A stretch of 10,564 bases of DNA from positions 1 to 10,564 of the forward strand of contig JAEZCB010000120.1 of the NCBI GenBank assembly GCA_023412755.1, read 5' to 3'. A model generated the notes under the pieces. The model did not search any database, was not told where the DNA came from, and saw nothing but the letters and a program-made list of their open reading frames with translations. A program made the position numbers and the translations under genes. The stretch comes from Bacteroidota bacterium. GTDB lineage: Bacteria; Bacteroidota; Bacteroidia; Flavobacteriales_F; PHOS-HE28. Of the stretch, positions 6,273 to 10,564 are shown piece after piece. Positions within the stretch are counted from its first letter, which is position 1. Every line of letters begins with the position of its first letter.

Positions 6273-7661
6273 TCAGTGGTGGTGATGTTGTGCGGCCTCG
6301 CGCTTGTAACTCTCGCCGCTGATCTTCAGGATGGACTTCACCTCGTTGAGCGCCAGCACAGGGAAGAAGCGTGCGAAGAGCAGATACAGGGTGAAGAAGA
6401 TGCCGATGGTGCCCAGGAACACGCCCACATCCACCCAGGTGGGGTGGAACATGGTCCAGCTGCTCGGTAGATAGTCGCGGTGCAGGCTGGTAACGATGAT
6501 CACGAACCGCTCGAACCACATCCCGATGTTCACCACGATGCTCATGATGAAGGTAAACAGCAGGTTGCGCCGCAGTTTGCGGAACCAGAATACCTGCGGA
6601 CTGACAACGTTGCAGGTCATCATGGCCCAGTAGCTCCACCAATAGGGACCGGTGGCGCGGTTGATGAAGGCATAACTCTCGTACTCCACACCGCTGTACC
6701 AGCTGATGAACAATTCCGTGATGTAGGCCACACCCACGATGGAACCCGTCACGATGATCACGATGTTCATGTACTCCACATGCTTCACCGTGATGTATGG
6801 CTCCAGCCGCATCACCTTGCGCATCACCAGCAGCAAGGTCTGCACCATGGCGAAGCCGCTGAACACGGCACCGCTCACGAAATAGGGTGGGAAGATGGTG
6901 GTGTGCCAACCCGGGATCACGGAAGTGGCAAAGTCAAAGCTCACCACCGAGTGCACCGAGAATACCAGCGGTGTGGCTATGCCTGCCAGCACCAGGCTCA
7001 CTTCCTCGAATCGGGTCCAGGCCTTCGCATTGCCCGTCCAGCCGAAACTGAGGATGCCATAGACCTTTTTCATGCCCGGGCGCACCACCTTGTCCCGTAT
7101 GGTGGCGAAATCGGGGATGAGGCCGATGTACCAGAAGACCAATGAAACACTGAAATAGGTGCTGATCGCGAACACGTCCCAGAGCAGCGGACTATTGAAG
7201 TTCACCCAAAGGCTGCCGAATTGGTTTGGCAATGGCAGCACCCAGTAGCTCACCCAGATCCTACCCATATGGATGCCGGGGAAGGTGGCCGCCATGAGAA
7301 CGGCGAAGATGGTCATGGCTTCGGCCGAACGGTTGATGGCCATGCGCCACTTCTGGCGGAACAGGAGCAACACCGCGCTGATAAGGGTGCCAGCGTGTCC
7401 TATGCCTACCCACCATACGAAGTTGGTGATGTCCCAGGCCCAGTTCACGGTCTTGTTCAAACCCCAGGTACCGATGCCCTTACTGATCAGGTACAGGATG
7501 CAACCTGTGCCATAGATGGCGATCAGGGCCGCGATGGTGAAGAGGATGTACCAGCCCCTTGGTGCCTTGTTCTCGATGGGCGAGACGATATCATGGGTGA
7601 TATCGGCGTAGGTCTTATGACCCAGGATCAGGGGTTCTCGGATCGCTGCTTCCGCGTGCAT
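6273..7661 (-). CDS. actC: ACIII subunit ActC (NrfD-like, quinol-oxidising membrane subunit)
   Basis: ActC holds the quinol oxidation site of alternative complex III near the periplasmic side, next to the ActB ferredoxin part. The 462-aa protein has about ten membrane helices. It starts with a soluble stretch (LILGHKTYADITHDI), then segments from about residue 37. His131 (FPGIHMGR) and Asp162 (LLWDVFA) are candidates for the His/Asp pair reported near the quinol site in ACIII structures; I assign them by position and cannot verify the numbering. WTGNAKAWTRFEEV (208-221) and PPYFVSGAVFSGFAM are typical of NrfD-like ACIII proteins. The C-terminus ends in QHHHH. It starts 16 bases after actB with a purine-rich AGAAGAG at 7665-7671 as likely ribosome site, and is followed by actD after 7 bases. 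Confidence 0.95.
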   Translation of the reverse strand: MHAEAAIREPLILGHKTYADITHDIVSPIENKAPRGWYILFTIAALIAIYGTGCILYLISKGIGTWGLNKTVNWAWDITNFVWWVGIGHAGTLISAVLLLFRQKWRMAINRSAEAMTIFAVLMAATFPGIHMGRIWVSYWVLPLPNQFGSLWVNFNSPLLWDVFAISTYFSVSLVFWYIGLIPDFATIRDKVVRPGMKKVYGILSFGWTGNAKAWTRFEEVSLVLAGIATPLVFSVHSVVSFDFATSVIPGWHTTIFPPYFVSGAVFSGFAMVQTLLLVMRKVMRLEPYITVKHVEYMNIVIIVTGSIVGVAYITELFISWYSGVEYESYAFINRATGPYWWSYWAMMTCNVVSPQVFWFRKLRRNLLFTFIMSIVVNIGMWFERFVIIVTSLHRDYLPSSWTMFHPTWVDVGVFLGTIGIFFTLYLLFARFFPVLALNEVKSILKISGESYKREAAQHHHH

Positions 7662-7677
7662 GGTCTCTTCTTTCTGA

Positions 7678-10564
7678 TCAGGCTTGTTGTGCCTCCTCCG
7701 TGTTACGCACCTTCACCTGGTAGGCGATGTTGGGCTTGGTGCCGATCTCTTCGATCACATAATAGCTACGGTCCGTGTTGCTGTTCTTGCGGACAAGGCT
7801 TCCCTTGTCGTTGATATCGCCGAAGATGATGGCACCCGTACCGCAAGCCGCCGAGCAGGCGGTCTCGATCATGCCATCGCGCACCGGCGTACCTGCCTTC
7901 TTCGCTTCCAGCTTGCCCGCCTGTATGCGCTGCACGCAGAAGGTGCACTTCTCGATCACACCTCGCGAACGCACCACCACATCCGGATTCAAGGCCATGC
8001 GGCCCAGATCGTCCCATGCCGGGTTCACATCAGCGAACTTCTCGGTGACATAATTGAACCAGTTGAAGCGGCGCACCTTGTACGGGCAGTTGTTCGCACA
8101 GTAACGCGTGCCGATGCAGCGGTTGTAGGCCATCTGGTTGAGGCCTTCATTGCTGTGTGTGGTGGCCGCCACCGGACACACCGTTTCACAAGGTGCGTGG
8201 TTGCAGTGCTGGCACAACATCGGCTGGAAGACCACCTTTGGGTTCAGGCTGGGCTTCTCCATCTCCAGGTAGCGCTCGATCTTGCCTTTGCCTTCCTCGC
8301 GCCCCTTCTCATGGGTCATGTCCGAGCTGAAGTAGCGATCGATCCGCAACCAATGCATTTCGCGGCTTCGGCGCACCTCATCCTTGCCCACCACCGGAAT
8401 GTTGTTCTCGCTGTTGCAGGCGGTAACGCATGCACCACAACCGGTGCAGGCATTGAGGTCTATGCTCATGTGCCAGCGATGGCCCACATTCTCCACCGCA
8501 TGGTTCTCCCACAGGTCGAATTCCGCCACGGTCTTCCTGTCGTGTGAATCCACGCGGCCATCCTGGTTCACATCGTCATGTACGGCCAGGGTGTGCGGCG
8601 CATTGTATGCGTTGCGATCACCTGCCTTGAACACGGCCAGCGTGGTCTCCTTCACCACACTATGGCGGTCCATATGGGTGAATTGCGGCTGGGTGATGGC
8701 TACCGGCCATGTGCCTCCCGCTTTCTCCATCCCCACGTTGAAGACCTGGTAGCTTACCACGCCATTCACCATGCTGGTGAAAGGATACGCGTTCTTACCA
8801 ACGGGAGCGCGCTCGCCATTTGGCGTGGTGTAAAGGGCGGCCCTGCCCACATACTCGCCATTCTCACCACGGCCATAACCCAGGGCGATGGCCAGAGTGC
8901 CCGGCATCTGTCCCGGTGCTGGCACGGCGGGCAACGTGAGTTCACGCTCGCCCATGCGCAAGGTGACCAGATCCGCGGGCGTTTGTTCGGAGAAGTACAT
9001 GGTCAACCCAAGCCGGTCCGCATCCACAGGACTCACCAGCACATAGTTGTCCCATGCGATCTTGGTCAATGGATCGGGCAGTTCCTGCAGCCATGGATTG
9101 TTGGCATGCTGACCATCGCCAATGGCCTCGGTGGTATAGAACTGCAACTCGAACCCATCCTCGGAAGGCGCGGTGCGGCGCAACGAACCTGCGGCCTGGG
9201 CCACGTTGCCTGCGAAGGAGGCACCGCCTCCGGCTGGCGCAGCACCTTCGAAGACACCGTTATGCACAGCGAGGTTCCAGGCATCCTCGAATGGACCGGC
9301 CTGCGTGGCGATACTGTTGCGCCAGTTGTCCCGCATGAAGCTGTGGTAGCTATCCTGCACGCCGGCCCAACGCAGCAGGCTCTCCTGCCACTGGCGTGTG
9401 TTGAACAGCGGACGAATGGCCGGCTGGCCGATGGCATAGATGCCGGGTTTGGGCTGATGGTCCTCCCACGCCTCCAGGTAATGGTGCGTAGGGCACACAT
9501 AATTGCATAAGCTGGCGGTCTCATCAGCATGGGTGCTGAAGCTGGCGGAAAGACCCACCTTGGCAATGCCAGTGCGGAACTCTTCCGCATTGGGCAGGCT
9601 GTATGCCGGATTGCAGTTGGCGATCAACAGCACCCCCACCCCGCCACCATTCATGTCACGCACCAGTTGCGCCACGGCAGCATCATCTCCCTGGAAGAAG
9701 TTGGTAGGCCGATCCATGTCGATGACCGTGCCATAGCTACCCAGCATGGAATTGATGGCGTTCACCAATGTCTGTACGCCTTCATCGTTGCTTCCACAAA
9801 GCACCACACTGCGGCCTCGTGCGCCCATGAGCGCCTGCGCCACCCGCAGGGTCTCCTTCTCGATGTTCGGGTTGGTGTTGCCGATCGGCGCACCACCGGT
9901 GCGCCGTGCGATGTGATCATGCAGACTTACGATCACATCGGGGATCTCGCTCACCCTCACTCCGATCCGTTCATCGGCATTCGCACCGGTCATGCTCATG
10001 CGCGCCTCGAACTGGAAATGCTTGCTCATGTTCCCCGCAGGATCACGGCGCACGGAATATTGCCAGTTGTTCTCTGTTGAACTACCCCAGTTGCTGAGGA
10101 AATCAGCGTCCACCCCTACGATCACGTCGGCCCGGCTCAGATCATAGCTTGGGAAGATCCTGCGGCCAAAGCTGCGCAGATTGGCGTTGGTGATCCCGGA
10201 ATAGCTGATGGTGTCATACTGGACATGCTCCAGGCGCGGTGCACGTTCCCGCAGCCGGCTGATGGCGGCCTGTGCGGATGGGCTGATCACCGTATTGGTG
10301 AGAAGCACCACACGCCCGCTCGCGGTGGTGAGCGCCTGGCCGATGGCCGCATCCACATTGGTCCACGCGGTGCCTTCAAGGCCGTTCTCCGAACGTACCA
10401 ATGGACCGCGCAGCCGTTCACCATCATACAGCCCAAGAACGGAGCTGTTCACACGTGCGTTGATGGAACCACGTTTGGCCACCGGGTTGCGGGTGATGCC
10501 GAAATGGGGATTGCCCGTGATGTGGATGGGCCTTCCCTCGCGGGTCTTCACCATGATGCTGGCG
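7678..10564 (-). CDS. actB: ACIII subunit ActB, molybdopterin-family/ferredoxin fusion (N-terminus cut)
   Basis: ActB is the periplasmic iron-sulfur subunit of alternative complex III, linking the quinol site in ActC to the haems. The frame continues through the right edge, so the ATG at 10554 is internal (A-S-I precede it) and the Tat signal and first domain are missing. Numbering from that Met, about 1-640 is a molybdopterin-oxidoreductase fold (REGRPIHITGNP near the start), which in this family carries no Mo cofactor. The ferredoxin part (about 697-958) holds CTGCGACVTAC (703-713), C781/C784/C789/C793, C813/C819/C823 and C870/C873/C900/C904. In the third motif the second Cys is Thr816 (RCIGTRYC), giving three [4Fe-4S] and one [3Fe-4S] cluster, as known for ActB. 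A Ca-loop-like DVNQDGRVDSHD (661-672) lies between the two halves. actC follows after 16 bases; actA is expected upstream. Confidence 0.96.
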   Translation of the reverse strand, partial: ASIMVKTREGRPIHITGNPHFGITRNPVAKRGSINARVNSSVLGLYDGERLRGPLVRSENGLEGTAWTNVDAAIGQALTTASGRVVLLTNTVISPSAQAAISRLRERAPRLEHVQYDTISYSGITNANLRSFGRRIFPSYDLSRADVIVGVDADFLSNWGSSTENNWQYSVRRDPAGNMSKHFQFEARMSMTGANADERIGVRVSEIPDVIVSLHDHIARRTGGAPIGNTNPNIEKETLRVAQALMGARGRSVVLCGSNDEGVQTLVNAINSMLGSYGTVIDMDRPTNFFQGDDAAVAQLVRDMNGGGVGVLLIANCNPAYSLPNAEEFRTGIAKVGLSASFSTHADETASLCNYVCPTHHYLEAWEDHQPKPGIYAIGQPAIRPLFNTRQWQESLLRWAGVQDSYHSFMRDNWRNSIATQAGPFEDAWNLAVHNGVFEGAAPAGGGASFAGNVAQAAGSLRRTAPSEDGFELQFYTTEAIGDGQHANNPWLQELPDPLTKIAWDNYVLVSPVDADRLGLTMYFSEQTPADLVTLRMGERELTLPAVPAPGQMPGTLAIALGYGRGENGEYVGRAALYTTPNGERAPVGKNAYPFTSMVNGVVSYQVFNVGMEKAGGTWPVAITQPQFTHMDRHSVVKETTLAVFKAGDRNAYNAPHTLAVHDDVNQDGRVDSHDRKTVAEFDLWENHAVENVGHRWHMSIDLNACTGCGACVTACNSENNIPVVGKDEVRRSREMHWLRIDRYFSSDMTHEKGREEGKGKIERYLEMEKPSLNPKVVFQPMLCQHCNHAPCETVCPVAATTHSNEGLNQMAYNRCIGTRYCANNCPYKVRRFNWFNYVTEKFADVNPAWDDLGRMALNPDVVVRSRGVIEKCTFCVQRIQAGKLEAKKAGTPVRDGMIETACSAACGTGAIIFGDINDKGSLVRKNSNTDRSYYVIEEIGTKPNIAYQVKVRNTEEAQQA

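Noticed and set aside
7684..9510. Two plus-strand frames of about 290 and 310 codons opposite actB
   Set aside because: They lie wholly antisense to actB, whose Fe-S motifs confirm its frame; no membrane, signal or domain pattern supports them.
10552..10554. ATG at 10554 as the true start of ActB
   Set aside because: The frame continues upstream to the window edge, and the ActB family has a longer N-terminus with a Tat signal; the first visible residues are already inside the domain.
1..10564. tRNA, rRNA, CRISPR array, insertion sequence or long repeats
   Set aside because: None was seen by eye; the window is nearly all coding and every gap is short.

Overview
The window is a respiratory gene cluster, almost certainly from a member of the Bacteroidota. 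The gene order, the CuA motif CNKICGASHYNM in CoxB and the ActB architecture all fit that phylum. The DNA looks GC-rich for it, so a GC-rich Flavobacteriales-like lineage is a guess rather than a reading. Seven recognisable genes plus one small unrecognised gene lie head to tail on the minus strand. They encode alternative complex III (ACIII, a quinol:cytochrome c oxidoreductase unrelated to bc1) followed by an aa3-type cytochrome c oxidase.

In transcription order, from the right edge leftward: actB (molybdopterin-family/ferredoxin fusion, 5' end cut by the window edge), actC (NrfD-like quinol-site membrane subunit), actD (DUF3341 membrane subunit), actE (lipoprotein monohaem cytochrome c), actF (second NrfD-like subunit), a previously overlooked 47-codon membrane-peptide gene, coxB (CuA subunit II) and coxA (subunit I). 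actA, the multihaem subunit normally first in such operons, would lie just beyond the right edge. Gaps between genes are 2 to 31 bases and no internal promoter or terminator was recognised, so this reads as one operon. The layout implies that quinol electrons pass from the ActC site through the ActB Fe-S clusters and the c-type haems to CuA of CoxB and then to the haem a/a3-CuB centre of CoxA, probably in an ACIII-aa3 supercomplex as described in Flavobacterium. No subunit III gene follows coxA.

The left end (1-435) carries the 3' part of a plus-strand gene for a polytopic membrane protein of unknown function. It converges on coxA, and the two share a compact hairpin terminator with U-tract potential on the minus-strand side; the plus-strand stop codon lies in the hairpin loop.

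The points most worth a second look are: the 47-aa gene between actF and coxB, whose product aligns without gaps to the N-terminal anchor of CoxB; a long coiled-coil-like insertion in the CuA domain of CoxB; a Lys in place of the conserved Glu of the CuA/Mg site; a perfect EF-hand/dockerin-type loop just before the ferredoxin part of ActB; and His clusters at the termini of CoxA, ActC and ActF. The core system is known. I did not find evidence for a wholly new multigene system.
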